Under the pieces are notes generated by a model. It ran no database searches, was not told the DNA's origin, and was given only the letters and a program-made list of their open reading frames with translations. Positions 1-11,569 of a stretch of DNA of 64,000 nt are shown piece after piece. Within the stretch, counting starts at the first letter, position 1. Each line of letters begins with the position of its first letter. Both the position numbers and the translations under genes were made by a program. The DNA comes from Solea solea (taxonomy: Eukaryota; Chordata; Actinopteri; Pleuronectiformes; Soleidae): assembly GCF_958295425.1 (NCBI RefSeq), contig NC_081154.1:21238540-21302539 (forward strand). The letters are read 5' to 3'.

Positions 1-347
1 CAGTTGTCACCATGGATGAAGAGCCTTGTCTGCTCCTTCCACTTCACACCAGGGAGAAAGTGGAGCAGCTTCTGTTCCGGGGCAGTGAAGGGGACAACTG
101 TGATCACATGGACGACAGTGACTGGTGCAACCTTGCGGGCCTCCTGGGATATGAGGAGGAGCGGATCGCTACCTTCCAAAAGGAGGATCATCCTGTCCGT
201 GCCCTCCTGTCTGACTGGGCGAGCAAGGACTGTGCCAGCATTGACGCACTGTGCACGGCACTGCGCAAGATCAACCGTGACGACGTCGCCCAGAGTCTAG
301 TGCTCAGTCCAAGCACAGTGAAGCCAACAGCCACCTCTGTGGTGTGA
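1..347 (+). CDS. ngfr: p75 neurotrophin receptor, last coding exon (death domain)
   Basis: C-terminal part of the p75 neurotrophin receptor (TNFRSF16), a single-pass neuronal membrane receptor whose cytoplasmic death domain recruits adaptors after neurotrophin or proneurotrophin binding. The reading frame is open from base 3 to the TGA at 345-347. The death domain is recognised by TREKVEQLLF near the start, then NLAGLLGYEEERI, a PVRALLSDWASKDCA stretch, and DALCTALRKINRDDVAQSL. These align in order with the mammalian p75 death-domain helices. The protein ends TSVV, a class-I PDZ-type C-terminus (S at -2, V at 0); the mammalian protein ends in SPV. The ATG at 12 is internal, not a start: similarity to the family is already under way, and the extracellular, transmembrane and juxtamembrane parts lie upstream of the window. 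Bases 1-3 (cag) could be a splice acceptor, but this cannot be decided here. Whether it is the a or b fish paralogue is not determinable. Confidence 0.9.
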   Translation, partial: VVTMDEEPCLLLPLHTREKVEQLLFRGSEGDNCDHMDDSDWCNLAGLLGYEEERIATFQKEDHPVRALLSDWASKDCASIDALCTALRKINRDDVAQSLVLSPSTVKPTATSVV

Positions 348-2879
348 GTGAAGGTCATCAGAGAGTGCCTCAAACATAACCTTTATATTGATCTGGCCGC
401 CCTCACTCCACATAATTCATGCTAAACTGCTTTAAGCTATTCCCTCATGAAGTCAGCAGACACAGTGAATCATTTTATGTTTAATTAAGGGTTATAATGC
501 CAGAGTCAAGTCAAGGCAGAGACAATAATTCTACTGTCAGGATGTGCCTGTAATCAACCATTCTGACATTTGTTCTTTTTAAATCCACACAGTGTAAAGA
601 AAGGTGTGGATAAGGGTTTCCAGTAATCATTCTTTTGTGAGCCTGGAATATCCTTGTGCCTCCATGCAGCCTTTGACATCCAGCTGACCATTTCCTCAGA
701 CTTTTGCAACCTTGAAATAGCAGCTTCCTGATCCTCTACATCTTCAATCAACAATAATAGTTACTTAGCCAGTTACTTATAACTTATATGATAAGCTGTT
801 GTACGACCTTGCAAGCATATGCTAACCAAAGAGGAGTAAACATCTCCAGACCACGCGCCATTACTGACATGCCATGTTACACACCACACAGTATGTGGAT
901 CATTGTAAATATGACAATCTGGGGAAAGATATTTGGATGCATTTCAAGTCGGTTCTTCAAAAGCCAAGTTCACCTACATGCCCTTATTTTATGTGCTTGT
1001 GTTAGGTTTCAGACATGTGGAATTAATCTCACCTTTGATTTAAATGATTTCTATAGCGAAGACTTTGCTCGTTTTTGCCTGCCACGTTCCAACCACGTGG
1101 TCTGTGCTGCAGGACACTGATTGAAGCAACATGAGAATCCAGACTATATGCTCAGGCCTGTCTACGCAACACAGGAGCCAAGTCATCCAATAACAACAAC
1201 CATATATACTGTATATAGATAAAATGGCAAGTGCACACACCCAGTAGAAGGAGCAAAGTTTGTATATAGAACCACACATACCTTAGACCCACAATATGTA
1301 GCCATGCATGCATGTACTATACAGACTCTTACTTTCATTGTTATTTAATCTACAGAACACAGACCACACCACCGCCGTAAACATCCATCAATCCATTGTC
1401 TACCGCTTCTATCCTCACTGTTGTAATAACTCACCACTGACGCCGTTACTCTCAGGTAGCCTAAAGATTTTACTAGATTATTACTAACCACTCACATATT
1501 ACACTTCATGTAGTAGTGTTAATTAAAATGAAGGTATTCTCACTCTACTCTCTAAGGACCATTGTGTTTTAATTCTCAAATCACTGTAAATGGTGTTATG
1601 TCTCCTGGTTGTAGCACTTAAAATGTACGTCTGCTTTCCATCACGGAAGTGCCTGGAGCTACTTCAGGTATCTGCTGATGTTGTACATTTGAGTTTTGGA
1701 CTGTTTTTGTAAGTCTAATTGTTTTTGTTATTCTTTTTTTTTGTACTTGTAAATAATTAGTAATTTTCTATTTTTTATGTTACTAATATGTGAATGAGAC
1801 TAGTTTGAAAAGTAAAGGCAAAGGGAAGGGAAGGGAAGGGAGCTGCATTTGTGAGGTGTTAAGTGTAACTTGAAAAATGACTCGGCATGAAGTCATGTGT
1901 CAAGATGCTACCAAGCTAGAGCTTCTAAACATCTGGTAACAAGTGGTGCCTTCACATTGGGTCCATTTGCGCTTAAATACCTAAAGAGTCCTTGTTAACA
2001 ATTTGTGTTCCACATTTCTTATTTGTCTTCGGAAAACTTTCCTCGTGGAACGGTTTTCTTTTTGTCTTTCTTGCATTATGTCAACGTTAATGCCCATTTC
2101 TACTCTATTTGTGTCTGTTTTGTGTGCCAAACGTTATCTCTGTCACGACCCCTCTGTGCGTCTTTTTGCGTTGGTATGGACGATATGCAATTCTTCCTTT
2201 CAAGTTGGAAACATGGCGACCATTGAAGAGGTTACTTTAGTGTGCTTGATCTGCAACAGACAGAGACCACTGAGTTTAAGTTGTCCCATTAACATTATAT
2301 AGATGGATGTAATTCCGCATCTTCTCACAGAGTTGCTTTTCAAAGCTTTCCGCCATTTGTTTAATCCCTGTAAAGACTCTTAGTTGTTTTCCTGACTGAT
2401 TGGACGATTGACTCTATACTGCCCCCACGATTTCCAGTGGTGTTACTCATTTTGTTTGTAATCTTTGTAAGCTCTCCTGTGACGTGCACAATGACGGACA
2501 AAACTAATCAAAATACAGACGAAAGGCTCTTCCTTCTCTTTCTTTTGTGTAGTGTATATATATATATATATATATAGGCCTTTACCTGTACACACCTAAT
2601 GACTTTACGACTTGAACACCAAGCATGTTGTTATGAAAACTTCCACGAGTCTCGTTTTAAGGCACCAAAAATACACTATACACTAGCTTTAGCTTTTATT
2701 CTTATTATCAGGGCTCTCATGTTTTGAAGTCAGTTCAGAGTGAGATTTTGTCGGGAAGGGCAGGGGTAGGTGAGAGGTGTCGGTGGGGGGGTTATGATTG
2801 TGTGTTGTATGCGTTGGTGTGTTCAGGACAGGGGTAAGGGGCTGAATCTGAATCTAATCTTTGAAACGATTAATGTATG
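348..2879. other. ngfr 3' UTR and downstream noncoding DNA
   Basis: No coding signal is seen. The first part is presumably the ngfr 3' UTR; I found no convincing AATAAA site. It contains a likely SINE/RTE tail in reverse at about 1381-1415 (TCCATTGTCTACCGCTTCTA, the complement of the usual AAGCGGTAGA..TGGA tail). It also has a GGGAA run at 1821-1841 and a (TA)n run at 2555-2576. The remainder is unassigned. Confidence 0.5.
2555..2576. repeat. (TA)11 microsatellite
   Basis: Uninterrupted TA dinucleotide run seen directly. Confidence 0.95.
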
Positions 2880-3223
2880 CATGGCCAGGATATAAAACCT
2901 TAAAATTAAATATTACTACTAAAAGTAGCCTCCTGACTAAAATGGACTATGTAACGATCAACTTTCAAAAAGAAACAACAACAGATGATGGACATATGAC
3001 TACACTAGTGTAAGACAAGAAATGATAACAGAATAAGCCACACCCCCTTTCTGTGTGTTTTTCAAGTTATTTAATTTCAAATGTTAAGAGGTTATAAAGT
3101 CCAGTCGTGTATGTATTGTATATGTATTGTTGTGTGTAGCAGTGACGCTCACGAACTAGTATCTGTGCTCCAGTTTCTGTGGTCAGAAGCGGCACATACA
3201 GAGACTTTCTGTGCTTTCTGCGC
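2880..3223 (+). repeat. dispersed repeat, copy 1 (inverted partner at 44795-45198)
   Basis: This segment recurs in reverse orientation at 44795-45198. Shared landmarks in order are CCAGGATATAAAA, AGTAGCCTCCTGACTA, TGGACTATGTAA, CACTAGTGTAAG, ATAAGCCACACCCCCTTTCT, GTTGTGTGTAGCAGTGA, CTAGTATCTGTGCTCCAGTT. The match runs over roughly 340 bp and ends abruptly after 3223. No coding potential or clear terminal repeats were found, so the class (SINE-like or MITE) is not determined. Confidence 0.8.
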
Positions 3224-3413
3224 GTTTTCATGTGCGTTTCCTCCCGGTTCCATAGCGATAGCGGCGCGCCAAAATGAGAATTTATATTCTCATTTTTTTC
3301 AGCGTGAGAAATACAGTGCATGACTGTCGCGTTCACTGCGTGAGACTCGAGAGCCCTGTATTATATGAAAATATTTCTGCTTCTACCATCACTTAGAGCA
3401 AATCTTTAGGCTA

Positions 3414-3984
3414 ATGCTGGGATCAGACAACACAGTATTTGTGTCTTTTACAGTGGTCATCATGTCAGATTATTAATCACAGCGGCATGGATGTTGTGTC
3501 TTGTTCGGGCAAAACTACAAGTATGACCCTGACCAATCATCGTTCATGACCCTGCATGAGTTCATAAGTCATTGGGGAGCCATTACTCACCAGTTTGCTG
3601 AAGTGCCTTCGCTATTTCTTGCCAACACTAATCAATTTAACTTTGTCATGGTCATCCCTTGATGCTAAAACTCAAGAAAACATCCTTCAGTGTCACTACT
3701 CCACCTAACAGCTGCAGCATCCCTCTTCCTCTTCCCCTTGTCTGTTAAGCCACATCACTCTGTTATCCTATTGGTCATTGTCCAGGAGATGTTGTAGGAG
3801 ATGTCAGACTAGGCGGGAAAAATAGGACTTCTCATCAGGGTGTTGTGGAGCATCCTAGACACCAAATCTCTGTTCATTGATATTACACTACACATGTTTT
3901 ATTCACAATTAACACTGGAAATATGTCGGTCATGACCAAATGCTTGAAAATAGGCCTGAATTCCGTGTAGTCTGATCCCGGCAT
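3414..3984. mobile_element. MITE with 26-bp inverted ends and TA flanks
   Basis: Left end ATGCTGGGATCAGAC at 3414 pairs with the right end whose complement is ATGCCGGGATCAGAC (ending 3984): 22 of the first 26 positions match. Both sides are flanked by TA (3412-3413 and 3985-3986), as expected of a two-base TA target duplication. It is 571 bp long with no ORF of note. The class is inferred only from the ends and flanks. Confidence 0.75.
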
Positions 3985-3986
3985 TA

Positions 3987-4896
3987 GATAAACTAACAGA
4001 CTGGCTATAGCCACACATTTGTCTTATTTTTACCAAGTCTTTGAATTTAAATCTTTGGAAGAAAATTATATAATATACAAAATGAAAAAACTGTGTTTCT
4101 GTGTGTTTATTCTCCCAATGCAGCTCACAGCATTATCAAAATTGAAAAGTGACCTTTTCATTGAGGTTATTTCTCCAAATGTTTGGACTCAAGGAACAGG
4201 CTGCATGCTAAGTAACAAGCTGAAAGCGAGAAAAGTATATTTGTCTTTTATGTCTCAAAAGCACCAACATGTTTCAAAGAGAATAATCAAGCACTGGTTC
4301 AGTATGATTGCATCTGCTAAATGAACATGTCTGTCAATTATTGGCCTTCACAAAACATCTAAGAACATTGTTTTTGGTTGTATTTGATAATATCCATCTC
4401 CACCTTGTTACCACTGTCTTCAGCGTCTCCTCGTGTCAGAATGAAGATGGAGGCTTTTCCTTGGGCCATATTTATTCAGTTTGATAGATATAGATATTTA
4501 ATTTAATATGCATGATTTGCTATTGAACTTCTTATACTGTTACAGTACAGTACCAGGACTGAATTGTACAGATGTGAGAGATACTGTATGTTCGTTGTAT
4601 ACTAATACATATACTGTACTATACCTAATGTGAACTTGCAAAATTCCTACAAGAGATAAGCAGTAAAAACCACTAATAAAGCTCTTAAATCCACTTATGG
4701 TCTGTATTGATTCAACAAGTAAACAAAGTGCATGCACTGGGACATAAAAAGACCTGAAAATACACACATTCACCAATGTATATCTGAAGAATAAAGATTA
4801 CTACACATAAAAATACATTGAAGAATAAACTATGAATGATTTAGTTTCAAATATGTTTTTATTGAGCATTAACAGTTATGTCAGTGCCTATTCTTG
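3987..4896. other. unassigned AT-rich noncoding DNA
   Basis: No gene or recognised repeat is seen. The 101-codon frame at 4019-4324 has no family resemblance and reads as chance. Confidence 0.4.
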
Positions 4897-4985
4897 CAAT
4901 TATACATATATATTATACATTATACATACATATACAGTATATATATATATATATAACTATATATAATATATAGTTATATATATAT
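4897..4985. repeat. AT-rich simple repeat, left flank of a solo LTR
   Basis: Alternating TATA/ATAC simple sequence. The tract continues at 5334-5352 beyond the LTR, so the LTR inserted into a pre-existing AT microsatellite. Confidence 0.85.
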
Positions 4986-5333
4986 TGTAGCGACCGCAGC
5001 AGTACCGTTTGAGGATGGTGAGCGTTGATGGCGCAGAGACTCATGGGAGTGGGTTCTTGTGTGTGATAAAACTGTTGTTGTTGTTGGTTGTGTTTCAGTT
5101 TGGTGTTTAGTGTGCATGTTCTGAGTGTGTTGTTATGCCCTGCTGTGTTCTGGGGATGTTTGGTGTTAAACAGAGTGATTTTGTGGTGGTGGGGCGGGTG
5201 ATGATGATCAAATGCTTGTGTCTCGGGTTGTCATTAATGTTATGGATTAGCTCACTGCTACATAAATAGCGCAAGATTTGTTGTTCAACTGAAATCTGTC
5301 TCATGAGACTTTCTTAAGCTTGAGCTCGCCACA
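4986..5333 (+). mobile_element. solo LTR (348 bp) in an AT microsatellite
   Basis: Begins TGTAGCGA and ends TCGCCACA, a TG...CA structure with near-perfect 8-base inverted termini. It is bordered by ATAT on both sides (4982-4985 and 5334-5337), a plausible 4-bp target duplication, although the AT-rich target makes this weak. The interior lacks coding sequence. CTACATAAATAGC near 5260 could serve as a TATA-type element. No internal retrotransposon region adjoins it, so it is called a solo LTR, most likely Ty3/Gypsy type. Confidence 0.7.
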
Positions 5334-6452
5334 ATATATATATAGTTATATATGAATGTGATGTGATGGAATATGATTAAAACATTTATTTTAAAGGAAA
5401 ATAAATAAAGATTTACATATAAATAAATCTATAAGACCAAATAAGTCTCTGGGGCTGATTGATTGATCAACTTACCATCGATTTTATAGTAGATGCAGGA
5501 GAAGACCAAGCCATATAACTGTACTTTTTGACTTTCTGAGTTTTGAGTGTCGCAGGCCTCCGCTCATTGGTCAAATTTCACCATGATGCTTTCTGTGACT
5601 TTGCTGGATGTGTGAAAACACACACAGCTTCTCGAAGTAGCAGCAGCTGTGTCGGGTAGACTGGGTTAAAGGATTGTATAGAGCTGGTTCTTTAAGCTCT
5701 ATTCACCCCTGGCATCGGTCAGGACACAATAACAGGAGATGATGATTCAGTTCAGTCAATATACTACAGCATTTACGATACATGATTATCACAGTATATG
5801 ATCAGACTTCAACACATACTTACAACAACATAATTAGTATAACAACCTCTCCATACACATCAATTCACCACCTCAGATTATATAAACTGCATAATAATAT
5901 GAGGAATAAATCCTGACAGATATACTGTAAATGCCTCTGCAGCCTAAAAAGCGCTAATTGAGTTCACTCAAAGATCAAAGGGCTCACCGCAACGAGCCGC
6001 AATGGCGTTGCCCATGAACACATATGTCCAGACATGTCAGAACAGACCATCAAACTGACCTAATATAAGAATTTACGTGAATAAAGTGCACATCAGCCTC
6101 AATGACTTTCGCATGGACATTAAATCACAGAGAAATGATGAATAAAAAGTACTTCAGACACAAACTGAAGTGACAGAAGTGAATCAGTAACTTCATCCCA
6201 ATAAGCCCATGACAGTAACAGTAAACGAAATAAACATCACAAGGCGTGCACACACTTTACTGAACTAAAATAATGCAGTTACATTCAACAAGGACGCACA
6301 CTGACACTAAGGTGCTGCACGATGCACTTCGGCGAGTGATTAAAGAAAGGAAAAGAGACGGAAGATCCCTTCGCCGCTGTAACTACTATGACCAGAATGC
6401 TTAGTGCTCTTAAAGGCATACAGGTACACTCGACTAAGATGGCAAGTATTAA
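5334..6452. other. unassigned noncoding DNA
   Basis: AT-rich simple sequence to about 5352, then unique-looking DNA with no recognised gene. The 82-codon antisense frame at 6285-6533 has no support. Confidence 0.4.
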
Positions 6453-6755
6453 AGGGGACATATTATGCAAAATCAACTTTTTAACTATTTTAATACTTAT
6501 ATTTGGGACTCTGGAGGCCCTACCAGTCGCCAAAGTGTGGAAAAAGAATACTCAGTCATGTTTTCATGGTCCCCCTTAGTGTAAGTATAGGCGATAAAAC
6601 ACGTGATGTTGAATTCCCTGTGCTTATGACGGCAGCATGCGCATTTCACCACAAATGTTACCACCCACCAGTAAGTTTACTTGGAGAGCTCCACCTTAGC
6701 TCCACCTTGTCCCTATAAAATGCGAGAGTGCAGGCGAGGGAGGAAGAGCGGTATT

Positions 6756-7020
6756 ATGGCAACGCAGAGGGACAAGTGTGCTGTTGGTGGCTGCACAGTG
6801 GAGCACAGTGTTTTACACAAACTTCCAGCCTCAGAGGATTTTATATATGAAGCTAATGTGCTGGATAAAGTCAGCAAACGTGTGTTCGCACCACTTCACA
6901 TCAGACTGCGGCCAGCGGTCGCCGTATTTAGTCAACGAACGTATTTCACCAATGTACAAACACACATTTTTAAGAAAAGGTCACATAGAGGTCATAACTG
7001 ACCATTCTGACACGTCCTAA
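6756..7020 (+). pseudogene. THAP-type zinc finger remnant of a transposase
   Basis: From an ATG at 6756 the frame reads KCAVGGCTVEHSVLHKLP, matching the start of a THAP finger: C-x4-C followed by H..V.H.LP. The frame then loses similarity. The second half, with the motif NVCSHHFTSDC (the C-x2-H of the C2CH finger), is found in the neighbouring frame at 6877-6909. A frameshift therefore lies between about 6815 and 6870. THAP domains bind DNA and form the N-terminus of P-element and Kolobok transposases. No catalytic region follows, and the rest of the element is noncoding. Confidence 0.75.
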
Positions 7021-7043
7021 TTAAAAATATTTGTTCAGTACGT

Positions 7044-7250
7044 CCTCTATGACCGGAGCACAGACTCAGTCTGATACAGTCACATACAGCGGCAGTTTAT
7101 GCAGCTCGTCAGTGGCGATCAGCGGTGGCGATCAGCGGTGGCGAGGTCTCCGGAGCACAGTCACCGGTCTGATACAGTCACATACAGCGGCAGATTATTC
7201 AGATCACCGCCCGCTGCTGGCGATCAGCGGTGGCGATCAGTGGTGCTGTC
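7044..7250 (+). repeat. internal tandem duplication in the TTAA element
   Basis: A ~95-110 bp block starting near CCGGAGCACAG and containing TCTGATACAGTCACATACAG and GCGATCAGCGGTGGCGATCA occurs twice in succession. Short GCGGTGGCGATCA repeats lie inside each copy. Confidence 0.75.
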
Positions 7251-7682
7251 CCTAAGTGTTTTTAACTGTTTTACATTTCGTCAGTGTTCGGCTCGATCCT
7301 TATGTAGGACGTCTCTTCCTGTGACGGCACTCTTGCTGTTTTCCGTGCACGCTGCCATGTTGATATTGTCAGAGAACTAGTGGAGGGAGGGGGAGAGGAA
7401 TGGAGCGGAGGGAACATGATCTGAGCGAGTGAGCGCTGTAAAGAGGACAAACCAGAGACCCCCTGGAAGGAGTGGGTGTGTGTTTGCCTGTGTCTCATTT
7501 GCATATAAAGGGACAACGCACAAAAGAGAGCGTTCTGAAAGGGGTGGGTTTAGCAGGGTTATTGAACTGCTATGATGCTTCATCCTTATGGTATTTTGAC
7601 CAAAGCATGTCACTGACATGTTCATTAGGACACCAGGGAACTATTTTAATTGGGGAAATAGGGTATAATATGTCCCCTTTAA

Positions 7683-8040
7683 AGAAAATAATAAACCATA
7701 CTAATTCACTGAAACTTCTGGAGCCTTTCTAACAGGCTGCATATTAAGAAGCCATGTGTTTCCTCTGTGACATGCAGCTGATTAGCCGAAAAAACAACAA
7801 AAGTACTGGAATGTGGTATCACCTCACCCTAACCAGGAATCCATTCACAGCGATAAAACAACCCTAATTCAAAGTTTCTGGTTTAAGACTCACAATACTG
7901 TGATTTGAAGCACCTAGTGGCTTCTTCAAAACTTGCATAATTTTGAAAAAAACGAAAATCCCTCATTTTCCAAAAGAAAATAATCTATTTTCTTTGTTTA
8001 CTCGGATTGCGCTGGGCCGACTTGTTGCTGGTTTAGGGGG
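7683..8040. other. unassigned spacer
   Basis: About 360 bp between the TTAA element and the L1 relic; nothing recognised. Confidence 0.4.
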
Positions 8041-9430
8041 GTCACAATTATATTAGTATGTGTGTTTGCTCCTAATTTGAATAAACTACCATTGTTAATT
8101 CCACATATGGATACATATTATTTAATCTTTGGGGGACACATAAACTGTGTGATGAACACTCAGTTGGATCGCTACAGCTCCAAGGTAACCAGTCTCTCAA
8201 ATGATCCTTGGAGACACCAAGACTTACTCATTTTTTCACATGTCCACAACACATAGGCTAGTCAAGAACATGTTCAGTGTTTTTTTGTTGATAGGGTTTT
8301 ATTACCATCTGTACACTCTTCTGAATAGTCTCATAGTCATATCAGACCATGCTCCTTTACTGCTTGACTCTCCAGCAGCTGGAAATCCATAGTGGAGACT
8401 TAACACATCTTTACTGTGTGTAGATTCTTCCACACATAACTCAAGTAATCCCTCACTACTATGGGAATGCAGCTCATACAGACCTATTCTCTTTTAAATG
8501 TTGATGTAAAAATACTTCCCAATTACGTCTGTAGCAAAACTACACTTACCCATTCAATTCAGGAGCTACATAAACATAACTTTGTAAAAATACTAACCAA
8601 AGTGAAAGTAGACCTACAAAAATGGACTGGGTTACCACTCTCATTGGCTGGTAAAGTGCAAATAGAAATTAATATCTTGCGGAGGTTTTTGCGGAGGTTT
8701 TTTCTTTTTCAATGTCTTCCGCTCTTCCTGACAAAATCCTTTTTTAAACAACTGGATAAGATTATCCTTCCATTTCTGTGGGCAGCAACGGTAGAAAAAC
8801 TAAAGAAAACGGCTCTGCAGGTGGCAAGGTGGGAGGGTGGACTGGGCCTGCCTAACTTTTTATTACTGGGCAGCAAATATAAATAAAATACTGAGCTGGG
8901 GACATGAGAGGGAATTAGACTGGTGCAGAATGGAGTCGCTCTCTTGTCATACAACTTAATTCCTTGAGATGCTCTCCTCTACCTATCCCAACCAAACGTA
9001 TACTTAAAACCCTGAAAATATGGACTTCAAATTACATGATCTTACCCTTTTGGACCATTATCAATAACCATGACTTTTCGGTCTCTAAACTTGACCCAGC
9101 ATTTTCACTTTGGAATGATAAAGATATCATGTCATTCAGAGAATTGTTTTTCAAAGGGACATTTAAAGGCCTGTCGTCTAAATATGGTCTCCCCCAAAAT
9201 CATTTTTTTCCGCTATCTTAAGGTTTGCAGTTTTATTAAGGACCATTGCACTATATTTCTGCATCATCTGCCAGATGGTGAATCGCCTGTCTAGATCAGA
9301 CGGGTCTGACATGGAAATCAGTTTCAAGACACTTGGTGGGATAAAGCCAAACTACAAGTCAATCACTCTTCATCATGTGCCCGTCTCAATCTAATTCAAT
9401 TTAATGTGCTACATAGGATGCACTAAAGCA
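8041..9430 (+). pseudogene. L1/Tx1-like LINE relic (endonuclease and RT C-terminal fragments)
   Basis: Two pieces of a non-LTR retrotransposon ORF2. About 8062-8390 encodes endonuclease remnants: LIFGGHINCVMNTQLDR corresponds to the usual GGDFNC..D..LDR motif, with the catalytic D changed to H. In a second frame, IVISDHAPLLLDS is the conserved SDHAP motif. The catalytic reverse transcriptase core is missing. From 8461 to 8886 the frame resumes in the post-RT region, with VKVDLQKWTGLPLSLAGKVQ, LPLFLTKSFFKQLDKIILPF and EGGLGLPNF. Further C-terminal segments follow at 8964-9290 (FSLWNDKDIMSFRELF). Several frameshifts and stops are present, so the copy is dead. The family is assigned from these motifs; the exact 5' and 3' limits are approximate. 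Confidence 0.8.
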
Positions 9431-10413
9431 ACGACAAATGATTTTACCCTTTGATGTAAGTCTATATTTGTTGTCTGTTGGTTTTTGCAGACATTTAAAA
9501 CATAAAAATGTTTGATTGCACTAAGACACTGTACAATAGATCAAATAACCTAAACAATTGAAATGTTGAAAAGCAACAACAATCCAAAAGAAATTACTTA
9601 AATGATAATTCTTATTTTTTTTCTGAATTCTGACTATAATCTCAGAATTCTGACTGAATGCTGGCTTTAACAAAATTTTGACTTCATATTATTATGTCAC
9701 TTATTAACTTATAGTTTTTATTTTGTGGCCCTAAAGTTTATATGAAACAAATAAAAAATATGTGAATGTAACACATTATATAATCAACATTTTTACAACC
9801 CCTCATATTCAGAAACTGTAAAAGATGTGTTAAAAAACAAACCACTGCATCTACAGTAGGTAACCTGTATGAGTATGCATTTGAAAATGCAAAACTGGAG
9901 TGTTGACTGATTTGAATAGTCATCAAGATTCAAAATTGCATATAACACAAAGCTTTTTACGATTATAGAATTTAAGTATTAGTATTTAACCTGTGTACTT
10001 GTTCCAGTCTGACCCATATCTGTTATTTCAGATCACAAATTGAATCAGTGGGGTTTGACCCAGTCTCTGTGTCCAGGATTGGTTTCTCAGTGAACCATGG
10101 TCCAAATGGAAAACACATTCCTAGGCAAACTGCTGCTAACCTCCAGTGAATCGTTAGTGAGGAATGCTGAAGTGTGAGGGGAACCATGTGTGCAGGGGTG
10201 ACATGTGGTGGCCATGTTAAGTGTGGGTAACCAGATGATGTTTGCTACAGTTGAAGAGAGTGTAGAAAAGTTCAGGTCATCGTGGGACCAATCCTTGACA
10301 TCACTTAAAATCTGTGTTTACAGAAAAGGTTCATGAGCTCCTATTATTTTTTACGACAGAGTATTAGAGCCAAATGTGTATATAAAAGTAATATATTTAT
10401 ATATTATATAAAA
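9431..10413. other. unassigned AT-rich noncoding DNA
   Basis: No gene, LINE or MITE ends recognised. Confidence 0.4.
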
Positions 10414-10826
10414 GTAATTACAATAAAGTCATAAGATTACAAGAATAAAGTCATAATATTACAAGAATAAAGTCATAAGATTACAAGAATAAAGTCATAA
10501 TATTACAAGAATAAAGTCATAATATTACAAGAATAAAGTCATTATATCACAAGAATAAAGTCGTAGTATTTCAAGAATAAAGTTGTAGTATTTCAAGAAT
10601 AAAGTCATAGTATTTCAAGAATAAAGTTGTAGTATTCCAAGAATAAAGTCGTAGTATTTCAAGAATAAAGTCATTATATTTCAAGAATAAAGTCATAGTA
10701 TTTCAAGAATAAAGTCATAGTATTTCAAGAATAAAGTTGTAGTATTACAAGAATAAAGTCATAGTATTTCAAGAATAAAGTTGTAGTATTCCAAGAATAA
10801 AGTCAGCATATCACAAGAATAGCTTT
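10414..10826 (+). repeat. 22-bp minisatellite, about 19 copies
   Basis: Degenerate head-to-tail array of a 22-base unit of the type CAAGAATAAAGTCATAATAT plus two bases. Variants with GTT for GTC and TTTC for TTAC are interspersed. Each unit contains AATAAA. No coding frame is maintained. Confidence 0.9.
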
Positions 10827-11569
10827 TTTGTAATATTAAGTCTTAATTGTTATATTGCAACATCTTTCTCGTAATATTACAACTTTATGCTGGAGTCTCG
10901 TTCGTTATCAGAATTAACCAGCCACGTACCACCATCCACAGAATCAAGAAAGAGCTATCAATCTGTCAATCGCGGGTACGGGAAGTGTGTCACACAGAAG
11001 TCCAAAGAATATTACAAGAATTAAGTTGTAATCTTACGTAAAAAGTTGCAAAAGATCCCAAAACTGGTAGGCTTTCTTATGAAAAAGGCTTTATTTAGCC
11101 TTGTTTCCCCTGAGTTTAGTCTGGTACAGTACTGTCCATATGTTTTGCATTTCTAACAGTACCAAAATAATCATTGTTCCATTGTTTGGCACCCTTCCTT
11201 TGGGGTAGAGAGTAAAATGGTACAGTATGGTCTAGCTCCACCCACGACAGTCAGCTGATTGGGTAATAGAAAAACGTCACTCCCTTGCGATCGGTGTAAA
11301 TATCCAATGGAAGTTGAGGTAAACGCCCTCAGTCTATTCGCATACAGAGCTCGACGTCTTATTGAGAGAAACAGCCACGACATATTTTCGATGAGTTTGA
11401 TATTTTTACTCCAATACATTTTTCATGTGCTGCTTCATTACAATTACAAAATTACCTGCGGTTCCTGACATGCTGCAGTGCTCTCTTAGCAGCTAGCTAA
11501 CGTCAACTAGCTCGCTATCATAAAGCCTACGTACGCTGGATCACTAATGTCTTTTAATATCTTTTATAG
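10827..11569. other. unassigned noncoding DNA left of an LTR
   Basis: No supported gene. It includes CAGCTAGCTAACGTCAACTA-type sequence just upstream of the LTR insertion point. Confidence 0.35.

Larger units (their letters stand above)
6453..7678 (+). mobile_element. TTAA-target DNA transposon (Kolobok-like), decayed
   Basis: The left end AGGGGACATATTATGC and the complement of the right end AGGGGACATATTATAC share their first 14 bases. A TTAA sits immediately outside each end (6449-6452 and 7679-7682), the target duplication expected of TTAA-specific elements. The element contains a frameshifted THAP-like zinc finger coding remnant (6756-7020). A TTAA duplication together with a THAP-type transposase finger is the combination known for the Kolobok superfamily. 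It is 1226 bp long, far too short for a complete transposase, so it is non-autonomous. It also carries an internal tandem duplication (about 7044-7250). Confidence 0.85.

Noticed and set aside
12..14. ATG at 12 as the start of a 111-codon gene
   Set aside because: The reading frame is open upstream and the sequence is the C-terminal death domain of a larger receptor, so this ATG is internal.
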